Positions 20,063 to 30,859 of a stretch of 64,000 bases of DNA are shown here, in pieces. The position numbers and the translations under genes were made by a program. The notes under the pieces were generated by a model. That model was not told the DNA's origin, searched no databases, and saw only the letters and a list, made by a program, of their open reading frames with translations. This DNA comes from Heterohyrax brucei. Its lineage: Eukaryota > Chordata > Mammalia > Hyracoidea > Procaviidae. Location: assembly GCA_028571685.1 (NCBI GenBank), contig CM053143.1, positions 141,394,829 to 141,458,828 on the forward strand. Direction: 5' to 3'. Position 1 is the first letter of the stretch. Every line of letters starts with the position of its first letter.

Positions 20063-22503
20063 TATTTTTATTTACTTATTTTTATCATGGCTAGAAAATT
20101 CTCATTAGACAGTTAATTCACCAATCATTTTGTGATATTGATTGCCACCCTAGAGATGTGTCAACATTGTTCTCTTCTCCACTGCTGATTCCCTGCTTTC
20201 ATTTGGCTAGTTTTTTGCTGTTCATTCCTGTCTTCTTGGCTTTCTTTTGAGGCTGGCATGCCCATTATTTTCACATACAGTACTAAACTACAAAGTCTGT
20301 TCTTCGCATATGTTGTTGTTGACCCCACAAACCTGTCCAATCTTTGGCTGAAGGGTAAACCTCAAAAGAGACCTCCACACTGATTTAAAAGGGTGTCCAG
20401 GGGACGTACTCTCAGAGAGTCTCCAGTCTCTGTCAGACCAGCAAGCCTGGTCTTCTTTGTGTATGTGTGAATTTGAATTTTGTTCTATATTTTTATTCCA
20501 CTCTGTCTGGGACCCTCTACCACAATACCCGGCAGGTAATCAGTGGTAGTAGTCAGGTACCATCTAGTTGTTCCGGGCTCAGTCTGGTGGAGGTTGAGGT
20601 AGTTGTGGCACATTAGTCCTTCAGACTAGTCTTTCCCCGTGTCTTTGATTTTTTTCATTTTCCAGTACTTCAGCCAGGATGAGCTCAGTAGGTGTTTCTT
20701 AGATGGTCGCCCACAGACTTTTGAGACCCCAGACACTACTATGTTATGCCAGTTGAGCTAGATGTTCCCTGAGACCATGGTGCCCAGCACAGTCCGGTAT
20801 CTCAGTCACTTAGGGCATTTGGATGTGTCTGCGAAGCTTCTATGACAGTGCTGTGCTCAAGTTGTGCTGACTTCTACAGTATTATGTATTGTCTTGCCCT
20901 TTACCAAAGTTACTATTTATCTATTATTTAGTGTTTCTTTCTCTCCATCTCTTCCCTCCCTCATAACCATCAAAGATTATTTCTTACTGTGTGAAAACAT
21001 TTTCATGTGTTTTTATAATAAGCCTCATTCAGTATTTGTCTTTTGGTAAATGATTTATTTCACTCAGCATAATGCACCTTGTTGTCAGACGTTTTGCAGA
21101 TTCATCATTGTTGTTTATCAGTGCATAGTATTCCACTGTGTGTAGGTAGCTTAGTCTGTTCGTTCATTTAATTTATGGGCTCTTAGATTGTTTCTACTTT
21201 TTGCTTTTGTGAATAATGCTGTAATGAACATGGCTGTGCACATGCCTATTACTGTAATGGCTTTTATTTCTGTAGGGGATATTCCTAGGAATTGATGGAT
21301 CATATGTTATTACTAGCTTTTTAAGTAAGGTCCATATTATTTTCCAAGATGGTCATACCATTTTACATTCTAATTAGCAGTGCTTAAGAGTTCCAGTCTC
21401 TTTGCAACTTCTCCAACATTTGTTATTTTTTGTTTTGTTGGTTTATGCTAATAATGTTGGAGTAAGATGGTATCTCATTGTAGTTTTGATTTACATTCCT
21501 CTAATGGGTGGTGATGGCGAGCATATCTTCATGCATCTGTTAACTGCTGGTCTTCTTTTAGTTTCTGTTTAAATCCTTTGCCCACTTTTTAAATTGGATT
21601 ATTTGTCTTTTCATTGCAGAGATATTGTTTTTCTATAGATTTTTAGAGATTAGTCCTTTGATATGCAATAGCCAATTTGTTTTTCCCAGTCTGTAGATTC
21701 TCTTTCTACTCTTTCAGTGGAGGCTTTCATTAAAGCCTATTTTATTAGAGCCTATTATCTACTTTATCTTCTGGTGTTTGTATATTGTTAGTTATGGTTT
21801 ATACCCTACATTGGTGTCCCTAGCATCTACCCTATTTTTTCTTCTACGATATTTATAATTTTTGGTTTTACACTAAGGTTTTTAATCCAATTTGAATTCT
21901 TTTTTTTTTTTTTGTATATTGTTGGGTAGGAATCATGTTTCTTTTCTTTCTTTTTTTTCCATAAATGGATATCCAGTTTTGCCAGCACTGTTTGTTAAAA
22001 TTCCATACTTAACAAACTTTGGGCCTTTGTCAATGATCAGGTTACTGTAGGTAGATGGATTTACATCTGGATTCTTGATTCTATTCCACTGATCAATGTG
22101 TGTACCAGTACTAGACTATTTGACTACTGTAGCTGAACAGTAGGTTCTCAGACCAGGTAGTGTCAATCCTCCTACTTTGTTTATCTTGAGCAGTGCTTTA
22201 CTTATTGGGGGCCCTTTCCCCTTTCCATATAAAGTTAATGATTACTTTTTCCATTTCATTAAAGAATATTGATGGTATTGAGCTCATGATTGCATTGTAT
22301 TTATATATCACTTTGGGTATAATTGACATTTTCACAATGTTGACTCTACCTCTTCATGAGCGTAGTGTGTTTTTCCATTTATATAGGTCTCTCACAGTCA
22401 TGTTTTGTAGTTTGTTTTGTAGTTTTCTTTGTATAGGTCTTCTACATCCCTGGTTAGATTTATTTCCATTTTTTTTTTTTTTTGTTTTAAGGACCTAAAT
22501 GCT

Positions 22504-22655
22504 AGAAACCCTGGTGATGTGGTGGTTAAGTGCTATATCTGATAATCAAAGGGTCAACAGCTCAAATCCAGCAGGTGCTCCTTGGAAACTGTATGAGTCA
22601 GTGCTACTCTGTGCTATAGGAATTGAATAGATGTCAGTGTGCTTGGTTTTGTTTT
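22504..22655 (+). mobile_element. AfroSINE nested in old L1
   Basis: Plus-strand copy: 'gaaaccctggtgatgtggtg', 'tgctccttggaaactgtatg', short tail. Confidence 0.8.
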
Positions 22656-23042
22656 TTTTGCTGTAAATAGTATTGATTTCATTTTCATAGTTCTCTTTAT
22701 TGGTATATAGGAATCCAACTGATTTTTGTGTGTTTGTTTATCTTCTGTCCTATTACTCTGTGGAATCTTTCTATTAGTTCTAGCAGTTTTCTTGTGAAGT
22801 CTTTTGAATTCTCTGTGTTGAGTATCATATCATCAGCAAATAGGGATAGTTTTACTTCTTCCTTACTACTTTGGATGTTTTTTTATTTCTTTTTCTTGTC
22901 TTATTGCTCTAGCTAGGACTTTCAGCACAATGTTAAATAGGAATAGTGATAAAGAGCATTCTTGTCTTGTTTCTGTTCTGAGGGGGAATGTTTTCAACCT
23001 CTTTGCATTGAGAATGATGTTGGCTGTTGTTTTTGTAGTAAA

Positions 23043-23213
23043 ACAAGAACAACAATAAAAAAAATGTTGCTGTTCAGCCAATTCTGACTCATAGCAATCC
23101 CATAGGACAGAGAACTGCCCTATAGAGTTTCTAAAGAGTGCCTGGTGGATTTAAACTGCTGACCTGTTGGATAGCAGCCATAACACTTAATCACTACATC
23201 ACCAGAGTTTCCT
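23043..23213 (-). mobile_element. AfroSINE nested in old L1
   Basis: Minus-strand copy flanked on its tail side by an AACAAGAACAACAATA run; core 'cccataggacagagaactgc'. Confidence 0.83.
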
Positions 23214-23635
23214 GATTTTGTACAGATGCCTTTTGTTGTGTTGGGGAATTTTCCTTATATTCCTATCTTAAGGAGGGTTTTTTTTTTTTAATCAGAAATG
23301 GATGTTAGCCTTTATCAAACGCCTTTTCTGCATCAGTTGAGATGATCATGTGATTGTTTTGTTTGATGTCTCCTATTACTCAGTGGTTTTAAAGCAAGGT
23401 ATCATTCAGTTTCCATGTATTTGATTTTTTCCTTACTCTTTCTGTTATTAATTTCTACTTTTATGGTGTTGCGATCAGAGACTATGCTTTGTATTACCTC
23501 AGAGTTTTGTATTTTGGGGAGGGATGCTTTGTGTCCTAAGATGTGGTCTATTCTGGAGAACATTCAACCTGTATTGAAAAAGAATGTATATTTTGCTGCT
23601 GTTAGGTGGAGTGTTCTACACTCAAATATTTTGCT

Positions 23636-24245
23636 TTATTTTGATCCACCACCAATGTTCATAGAAGCAGCAATCAAGATGTAAAATGACACATTGCACT
23701 GGGCAAATCTGATGCAGAAGACCTCAAAATGTTATAAAAAGTAAGATGTCATCTTGAAGACTAATGTGTACCCGATCAAAGCCATGATATTTTCAATTGC
23801 CTCTTATGCAAGCAAAAGCTGAACAATGAATAAAGAAGGCCAAAGAGTATACTTATACTTAATTATGGGGGAAAAAAAGGAGAAGACGACCACCAAGGAA
23901 GAAACAATGCTCTTGAATTACGGCATCGGTGAAGAATATCACATATACTGTGGACTTCCAAAAGAACAAACAAATCTGTCTTGGAAGAAGTACAGCCAGA
24001 GTGCTCTTTGGAAGTAAAGATGGTGACCTTTTGTCTCATGTACTTTGGACATGTTGTCAGGAGTGACCAGTCCTTGGAAAAAGACATCATGCTTGGTAAG
24101 GTCAAGGGTCAGCAAAAAGAGGAAGATACGGAATGACACAGTGGCTACAACAATGTTCTCAAATATAATGATTGTGAGGATGGAGCAAGACAGGCCAGTG
24201 CGTCACTGTGTTGTACATAGGGTTGCTGTTAGCTGGAACAGATAA
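23636..24245 (+). mobile_element. RTE LINE, 5'-truncated 3' end
   Basis: Plus-strand RTE 3' coding end and tail: 'atgacacattgcactgggca', 'ggacttccaaaagaacaaac', 'acatgttgtcaggagtgacc', 'catagggttgctgttagctg'. The protein relics are C-terminal RTE ORF2 segments (P-KEQTNLSWKKYSQ). It abuts the 5'-truncated end of the old L1 and is younger than it or joined to it by deletion. Confidence 0.8.
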
Positions 24246-24737
24246 GAGGGCATCTAACACAACAATTTTACGTGTGTTTAATCTAATAACAAAGAAATGT
24301 CATGTATTTTGTACTTTTTAAAATCTAATTTTTGTATTAATTCATAAAAGAGTTAGTCTGTAACAATAGTAAATTTAAAAAAATTCATTCAACACAATTA
24401 GTTTGAGGATTTACAAAAGACAGTGATTGGGGGGGAAAAAGACAATATACTCTACATTTTTATGTAGTAGCCACTTTCTTCTTCCCTGAAAGGGCTGTCA
24501 CTTTAGAAAGAAACATTCCTCAGAAACCCCTGTGGCAGTCTCAAGACAGCCTTGTATCTCTCAGAGTAGCGGCCCAAGCTTTATAAATGGCTATTTGATC
24601 TCAAAGACTTTGCTTTTCCAAGACTCCACACTGAGTCCTGAAGATGGCAAAATTCATTTGGTCAGTAAGTATGTACTGAACAACTGTTATGTGCCAACAT
24701 TGTTCTAGGCATCAAACAGCTAGTAATAACTAAGACA
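24246..24737. other. No gene; MIR/LINE-like snippet near 24655-24725
   Basis: Mostly unique. 24655-24725 carries 'gtatgtactgaacaactgtt' and 'tgttctaggcatc', reminiscent of old MIR or L2-type repeats. Confidence 0.4.
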
Positions 24738-24950
24738 GAGACCCTGGATAGTACAAATGGTTAACACTTTTGGCTGCTAACCAAAAGCTTGGAATCTACC
24801 TACATACACCCCATAAGAAAGGCCTGGTGATCTATTTCCAAATAATCGGTCGCTGAAAACCATGTAAACCACAGTATTGACACACATGGGATCACTATGA
24901 GTCAGTACTGACTCAGTGACAACTGGTTTGAGTTATTGATTTGTTTTGTT
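24738..24950 (+). mobile_element. AfroSINE (subtype with 'aggcctggtgatct' body)
   Basis: Plus-strand copy with head, 'agaaaggcctggtgatctat', 'gctgaaaaccatgtaaacca', and tail 'cactatgagtcagtactgac'. Confidence 0.8.
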
Positions 24951-26021
24951 TAACAACCGATTAAGGCAGACAAAAATCCCTGTTCTAGGGAGTTTATATT
25001 CTAGTGGAACTGTTGCGCTCAGTGATGTATAGGTCATTAATGTTAAATTAGATTTCTGCAGAATCTTTGTGTTTTAGATCAGTGTTACTCTGTTAAAAAC
25101 AAGTGAATAGCATCAATTTTGGCCTAGTTGTAGAAACATTGAATTAATGGAAAGCTTTTTCTCAATTTTAAGGATTCTACTCAAATTTTTCTTAAAGCTT
25201 CTATGTTAATATAGTAACCAATCAAGCACAGATTTATTTTGTTATTTTAAGATTCCTGTATCAATGATTATGTTATTCTGTCAAGATCACATGACTTTCA
25301 GGTATTTTGTCACCAAGGAGAAGTTTGTAAACTTCTGATCAATATCCTCAGGATTGCACGTGGACAGAGGGGAAGCGGAACTCAAAGATGAGCTGTTGCC
25401 ATCTTCTCCCAGCTCATTCTTAAAGAGGAGTCAGCAAATTTCTAAATTTCTAAACTATTTAGAGTTTTCCAGAGTCATCAAGCAGCTCTCAGATAAAGAA
25501 TGTATCAAAACCAGCACTGAGAGAAATAGACAGCCCAAGATGGTGGCTTTGTTAGACATACCATGCCATTTCTCTACAGCAAAGACCTGAGAAGCCAAGT
25601 GAAACAGATATAGATACCAATCCTGGAACACTGAACAAGAAACTGAATGAAACAGTGGAATGAGGAAAGATACAGAGGTGTCCTGCCAGCTGACCAGTTT
25701 TTTTCCCTACATTATTCATATTTTCCATAATTATGATATGCTACATTGATAATTAAAATTTGTTAGAGGAAAAGTCCAAATATAAGCCAGTTTAAGATTA
25801 TCGATTCATTAACAATTCTCATAGTTCAGAGTTGTTTTTATAAGATTTAAGAAACACTCATTCCACTGATGAAAAAGGAACCCATAAGAACAAGCACATT
25901 GAAAATCTGGAGAGCACCAATGATTCCACCCACACAGGATTCACTCCACAGCAAATGCCTCCCAGAGAGGAGCTGGAAATATCCATCCAGGGTGGTGGTT
26001 GACCTTTCAGGGTCACTGCCA
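24951..26021. other. No gene or recognised element
   Basis: About 1.07 kb of apparently unique sequence. A 78-codon frame at 25354-25590 has no recognisable homology or domain; I do not call it a gene. Confidence 0.45.
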
Positions 26022-26574
26022 GAGGAGGTCCTACGATTAAGTCCATGAGTGTAATTATTCTAAGTGCTACATGCCTCATTGCTGAATATCTGTGTGGTCA
26101 CCTTCAAAATACTCCCCTCTAGGAAGCTATGCACCAATACCAGTGCTTTGTCCACCCTTCAGGGCAATTTTGGAACTCTTCCTGGAACAGCCATTGTGCA
26201 CGGTGGCAAGTTTATGAACTTAATTGTTTAGTTGCCTGTGAGGAAGTTTTTAGCTAGTAAACAACTGTATTGGAACACTGTCCCTACTCACCTGATTTGG
26301 CCCCCAGTGACTTTCTTCTTTGTCTGAAGATAAAGGAAATATTGAAAGGAAGATGTTTTGATGATGGTCAGGACATCAAGGGTAATATGATAACAGCTGC
26401 GATGGCCACTCCAGAAAAAGAGCTCCAAAACTGCTTTGAAGGGTGGACTAGGGACTTGCATTGATGCCTAGCTTCTCAAGGGGAGTATTACGAAGGTGAC
26501 TGCAGTGACATTCAGCAATGAGGTATGTAGCACTTCTTCCGGGATGATTTTGCAAATTTAATTGTCAGACCTCG
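26022..26574 (+). mobile_element. Mariner-derived foldback element (copy 1)
   Basis: The ends are long inverted repeats. The outer terminal repeat (gaggtcctac... at 26025; ...gtcagacctcg at 26574) is followed on both sides by 'acatgcctcattgctgaata'-type sequence and by the distal end of the transposase gene. The left roughly 180 bp is an inverted copy of the right end. The right TA is present at 26575-26576; the left TA is mutated. Only the transposase 3' portion is retained. Confidence 0.85.
26262..26464 (+). pseudogene. Mariner transposase, C-terminal remnant
   Basis: Translation shows the mariner signature YSPDLAPSDF followed by L-L-C-L-K-I-K, which includes the third catalytic Asp region of the DD34D transposase family (residues 5-15 of this remnant). 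The N-terminal DNA-binding domain and the first two catalytic Asp residues are absent. It cannot be active. It reads toward the right terminus, as in intact mariners. Confidence 0.85.
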
Positions 26575-26683
26575 TATGTTTCTCTCTGTGTATTTAAAGA
26601 GATGTCTTTTCAGTTGTACTTTATTGTGAACTTGTTATCTTTATGCAGACGCATCACTGCATACAAATCTGTGTATACTTGGG

Positions 26684-26914
26684 ATTCTCAGCTACAGCAC
26701 AATTGACATTTTGGGGCCATGTAATTCCTTGGTGAGGGTCATAGGGGGGTGCTATCCTGTGCATTGTGGGATGCTTAGCAGCATCTGTAGTCTCTACCCA
26801 ATAGATGTCAGTGTCAGCCTCCTCTCCCGCAGTCATGAAAATAAAAAATGTCCCCAGACATTGTCCATTTTCCTTTAGAGGGGGTAGGAAGATCATCCCA
26901 GCTGAGAGCCACTC
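26684..26914 (-). mobile_element. MER5A-like hAT DNA transposon relic
   Basis: The reversed MER5A order is clear: 'attgacattttggggccatg', 'ctgtgcattgtgggatgctt', 'agcagcatctgtagtctcta', 'atgtccccagacattgtcc', and the terminal 'gctgagagccact'. Ancient, non-autonomous. Confidence 0.85.
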
Positions 26915-27654
26915 ACATGCACTGGACCCAGGTAGATGTGCACTCACATGCACAGGGATGTTCTGTCCATCTGTTTACAACTGGGAGCTCCATTCTGTTG
27001 CTCAAACTTGTGCTGTACTTGTTAAAATTTTGGAGTGTTGTGCTTCTATGCTGTACAGCAGCAGAGTATATTAGTTATGCTCGCCAAATTGTTATGGGTC
27101 ATTTAAGGATTTTCCAGGGGAAGTTTTCCCATATGTGATTTCCCTTATGCACTAATTTTAGACACTAAGCCCAGTAAAGGGGTTACTCCATTGTACACCA
27201 GACATCAGTTTCTCCTTCAGATTCCTTAAGTATGATCAAGGAATCTGGAGAAACTGACTTTTAGCATGTCAGTGCTGAGCAAATTGTATAATTCATTTTC
27301 AAAATCATACTACATGATACCTAAGGTTTCTTTCATCTCTAGAAATTCAAATTTTAAATCAGTTCCAAGTGTATCTCTATCAGATGGCATCAGAATACAC
27401 AAACTTCAACATGATGTGATTCATTAAAATTGCAGACTGCAGAGATACTTCTGATTTAAAATTTGAGATCAGTGATAAGAAATTCATTTCCATCTTCATT
27501 TGCTTACCAAACTTTGCAAAGCTTGCTGATTAGGGGCTTCCTTTGCTGTGGAAAGGTCAGTTCAGTCACATCTTGGGCTAAAGCCAGCACTGTTTCAGAT
27601 AGTTCATTGGCCAGCAATCAAGAAAGAGCTTGTGGTCATTCTTGAATAATCTTG
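26915..27654. other. No gene; one strong hairpin
   Basis: Mostly unique sequence. The hairpin at 27205-27257 is listed separately. Open frames at 26805-27138 overlap the MER5A relic and are not credible genes. Confidence 0.45.
27205..27257. repeat. Near-perfect inverted repeat (hairpin)
   Basis: The left arm (27205-27215 plus 27219-27227) pairs with the right arm (27238-27257) through 20 base pairs. A 3-nt bulge (27216-27218) interrupts the left arm, and the loop is 10 nt (27228-27237). It is not explained by any element I recognise. Confidence 0.8.
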
Positions 27655-27712
27655 CTTGTCTATCTGTTATACACAAGGTTGCAGTGAATTAGAATTAACT
27701 TGATGATAGTTA
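27655..27712 (+). mobile_element. AfroSINE 3' tail fragment
   Basis: 'aaggttgcagtgaattagaa' and 'ttaacttgatgatag' match the SINE/RTE tail. The 8-bp array begins directly after it. Confidence 0.55.
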
Positions 27713-28797
27713 TCCATCCACCCATCCACCCATCCACCCATCCACCCATCCACCCATCCACCCATCCACCCATCCACCCATCCACCCATCCACCCATCCA
27801 CCCATCCACCCATCCACCCATCCACCCATCCACCCATCCACCCATCCACCCATCCACCCATCCACCCATCCACCCATCCACCCATCCACCCATCCACCCA
27901 TCCACCCATCCACCCATCCACCCATCCACCCATCCACCCATCCACCCATCCACCCATCCACCCATCCACCCATCCACCCATCCACCCATCCACCCATCCA
28001 CCCATCCACCCATCCACCCATCCACCCATCCACCCATCCACCCATCCACCCATCCACCCATCCACCCATCCACCCATCCACCCATCCACCCATCCACCCA
28101 TCCACCCATCCACCCATCCACCCATCCACCCATCCACCCATCCACCCATCCACCCATCCACCCATCCACCCATCCACCCATCCACCCATCCACCCATCCA
28201 CCCATCCACCCATCCACCCATCCACCCATCCACCCATCCACCCATCCACCCATCCACCCATCCACCCATCCACCCATCCACCCATCCACCCATCCACCCA
28301 TCCACCCATCCACCCATCCACCCATCCACCCATCCACCCATCCACCCATCCACCCATCCACCCATCCACCCATCCACCCATCCACCCATCCACCCATCCA
28401 CCCATCCACCCATCCACCCATCCACCCATCCACCCATCCACCCATCCACCCATCCACCCATCCACCCATCCACCCATCCACCCATCCACCCATCCACCCA
28501 TCCACCCATCCACCCATCCACCCATCCACCCATCCACCCATCCACCCATCCACCCATCCACCCATCCACCCATCCACCCATCCACCCATCCACCCATCCA
28601 CCCATCCACCCATCCACCCACCCACCCACCCATCCACCCATCCACCCATCCACCCATCCATATCCATCCATATCCATCCATATCCATCCATATCCATCCA
28701 TATCCATCCACCCATCCACCCATCCACCCACCCACCCATCCACCCACCCACCCATCCACCCATCCACCCATCCATCCATCCATCCATCCATCCACCC
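27713..28797 (+). repeat. 8-bp tandem array (CCACCCAT)n with 10-bp variant block
   Basis: 27714-28620 is an uninterrupted run of the 8-bp unit, about 113 copies, in which I found no substitution. After a short CCCA expansion (28617-28632) there are further units, five copies of tatccatcca (28659-28710), and more 8-bp units to about 28797. Because 8 is not a multiple of 3 and the unit has no stop in any register, both strands are open in all frames, giving the octapeptide repeats HPSTHPPI and GGWVDGWM. These long frames are by-products, not genes. Confidence 0.97.
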
Positions 28798-29110
28798 TTC
28801 CTTCCTTCCTTCCTTCCTTCCATCCATCTTTGCTTCCTTCCTTCCACTCTTCCTTCCATCCTTCCTTCCTTCCTTCCTTCCTTCCTTCCTTCCTTCCTTC
28901 CTTCCTTCCTTCCTTCCTTCCTTCCTTCCTTCCTTCCTACCTTCCTTCCTTCCTTCCTTCCTTCCTTCCTTCCTTCCTTCCTTCCTTCCTTCCTTCCACC
29001 CTTCCTTTCTTCCTTCCTTCCACCCTTCCTTCCTTCCTTCCTTCCTTCCTTCCTTCCTTCCACCCTTCCTTTCTTCCTTCCTTCCACCCTTCCTTCCTTC
29101 CTTCCTTCCT
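28798..29110 (+). repeat. (CCTT)n / (GGAA)n microsatellite
   Basis: About 310 bp of tetranucleotide repeat, interrupted by CCATCCATCTTTG and several CCACCCTT variants. A segment with ccacccttcctttcttcc occurs twice, about 64 bp apart (near 28996 and 29060). The other strand is (GGAA)n. Confidence 0.95.
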
Positions 29111-30384
29111 GGGTGGGAAACGGAGGTTGAGATTAGATTGTGGTGAAAGTCAGTTATCAGGTTAAGGGTTTCAGATTTCACTCCCAATGTATCTAAACCC
29201 ATTACCATTGAGTAAGTTTCAAGTCATAATGACCCTATAAGTTGGAAACATTGCTAGGGAATGGCAATGACTGGGTGAAAACCCAGGCATCTTGGTTCCT
29301 AGTTCCTCTCCATCTCTTTCACCCTCTTCCACTGCCCCTCAGTGTCTCTTTCTTCAGAAAATACAAAGTTTCACTTATAAATTAGGTGATTTGGGCTCCA
29401 ATTCATCAGGCTTTGGCCAAATCACCTTTCTGGTCTGATTTCGCAAATCTAAAATGAGATGATCGGAAGAAATATTTTCTGAAACTTTAAAATGGAAGTA
29501 AACTTTTTGGAAGATTAACGCCATAACAGTGTGCAGAATAGTTTGGGAGGAGAAAGAGCCTGCAGAGATTCCAAAACTCCTTCTGGTTACATGATTTATA
29601 CTGAATACAACAATACCTTTCATATAACTGACACTTCCAACACTTTTCTTGTTATTTTTACTATTTTAAGACACAACTGTATTGTGATTCAATTTAATGT
29701 TCAGATATTTGCCTTGTTACAATGGGGTAGTTTCATATGTAAAATGTCTTATTCTTTAGTGAGCTGTATATGTTCACCATGGAGACTAGCAGCTCACCTT
29801 TTAAACTCTTGTTCATTTTAACTTTTTCCTAATTCCTGGAAAGCACCCCGAAGCCAAATTCCCAAATGTCTACCTGTGTTTTCCTACAGCACAAAGAAGT
29901 TCTTGGGAGAGACAGCAAAGCAGAGACCAGGAGAGGCCCAGCCAATGCTGGATTGAATAAATGTTTTCTTGATGTACCCCTAATTCTGCCAAACCAAAGT
30001 CCTGGAGGATCTCGAAGAATTTGAAACCATATATAAAATAAATAAATGCAAATTGCAAGTTTTCTAGTTATATAGGGTCTCCCAGGACTTCATCAGATCC
30101 AACTTTTTCGCTTGTTCTTTTCTTTATCGGTGTCAGGGGCAATGAGGCCAGAACCTTCAAGGAAAGGTTATATACCTTTCTTTGAGAGAAATAAAATAAT
30201 GATATTAAGTCTGATATTATGGGGAGGTAAAAGCAAACATCTCCTCAGTAAATAATCCTTTGTTCTTTTAAGCCCTAGGATACTACCTTTTTAAGAATGA
30301 GTTTTTCTAACTCTAGTATCATCTTTAAGTAGATTTTGTTGAAAAGAATTGGTCAACCTTAGGTGAGCTATCTCAAACATGCAC
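29111..30384. other. No gene; short SINE fragment near 29197-29270
   Basis: 'acccattaccattgagtaag' and 'tcataatgaccctataag' are a reversed AfroSINE tail. The rest is apparently unique, AT-rich and without a supported gene. Confidence 0.45.
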
Positions 30385-30535
30385 CCAAACCAAAAAATCC
30401 AAACCCATTGACGTGGAGTCAAGTCCGATTCCTAGCAACCCTAAAGGACAGAGTAGAACTTCCCGTAGGGTTTCCAGCTGCCAACCTTTTGGTTAGCAGC
30501 CATAGCTCTTAACAACTACACTACTTCACTACACT
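30385..30535 (-). mobile_element. AfroSINE
   Basis: Well preserved minus-strand copy: tail 'aacccattgacgtggagtca', core 'aaaggacagagtagaacttc', head 'ttttggttagcagccatagc'. It forms an inverted pair with the next SINE. Confidence 0.87.
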
Positions 30536-30635
30536 ACAACAACTTCCCTCAAGCATACATGGATGTATATTATTTAGAATATAATGCTGTATAGTATGTG
30601 TATAGATATGTATATGTATACCCATGTCTATGCAG

Positions 30636-30797
30636 AGCCCTGGTGGCACAGTAGTTAAGAAGTAAAACTGCTAACCAGAAGATCAGCAATTCAAATCCAC
30701 CAGCTGTTTCTTAGAAACCCTCAGGGCAGTTCTACTCTGTCCTATAGGGTCGCTGTGAGTCAGAACTGATTCAACAGCAATAGGCTTGGTTTTTTAT
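30636..30797 (+). mobile_element. AfroSINE, well preserved
   Basis: Plus-strand copy: 'gccctggtggcacagtagtt', 'ctgctaaccagaagatcagc', 'ctactctgtcctatagggtc', 'gctgtgagtcagaactgatt'. It keeps recognisable tRNA-like head sequence and a T-rich end. Confidence 0.92.
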
Positions 30798-30846
30798 TTT
30801 TTTATATATATATATACATATTTGTATCTACCTACCTACCTATCTC
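30798..30846. repeat. TA then CCTA microsatellite
   Basis: TATATATATATACATAT followed by CTACCTACCTACCTATC, directly downstream of the SINE tail. Confidence 0.8.
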
Positions 30847-30859
30847 AATAAGCAGTTGA

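Larger units (their letters stand above)
20063..23622 (-). mobile_element. Old L1 (3'UTR plus degraded ORF2)
   Basis: Minus-strand L1, 5'-truncated. The 3'UTR runs to about 21040. ORF2 relics then run upstream (for example the reverse of the IKRWxKDMNRYFxKEDI-like and FLNSLLRMTVR-like regions, 21500-22480). The RT part at 22680-23030 still shows the LFADDMILY-like stretch (near 22835), and the endonuclease part resumes at about 23390 after a deletion. Many stops. Two SINEs are nested (22504-22655 and 23043-23213). Confidence 0.8.

Noticed and set aside
27713-28797. CRISPR-like regular repeat
   Set aside because: It is a simple tandem repeat without spacers, in a mammalian genome.
27660-29208. 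Several reading frames of 360-510 codons on both strands
   Set aside because: They are the translation of the 8-bp and CCTT tandem repeats, which lack stops in every frame. No unique coding sequence flanks them.
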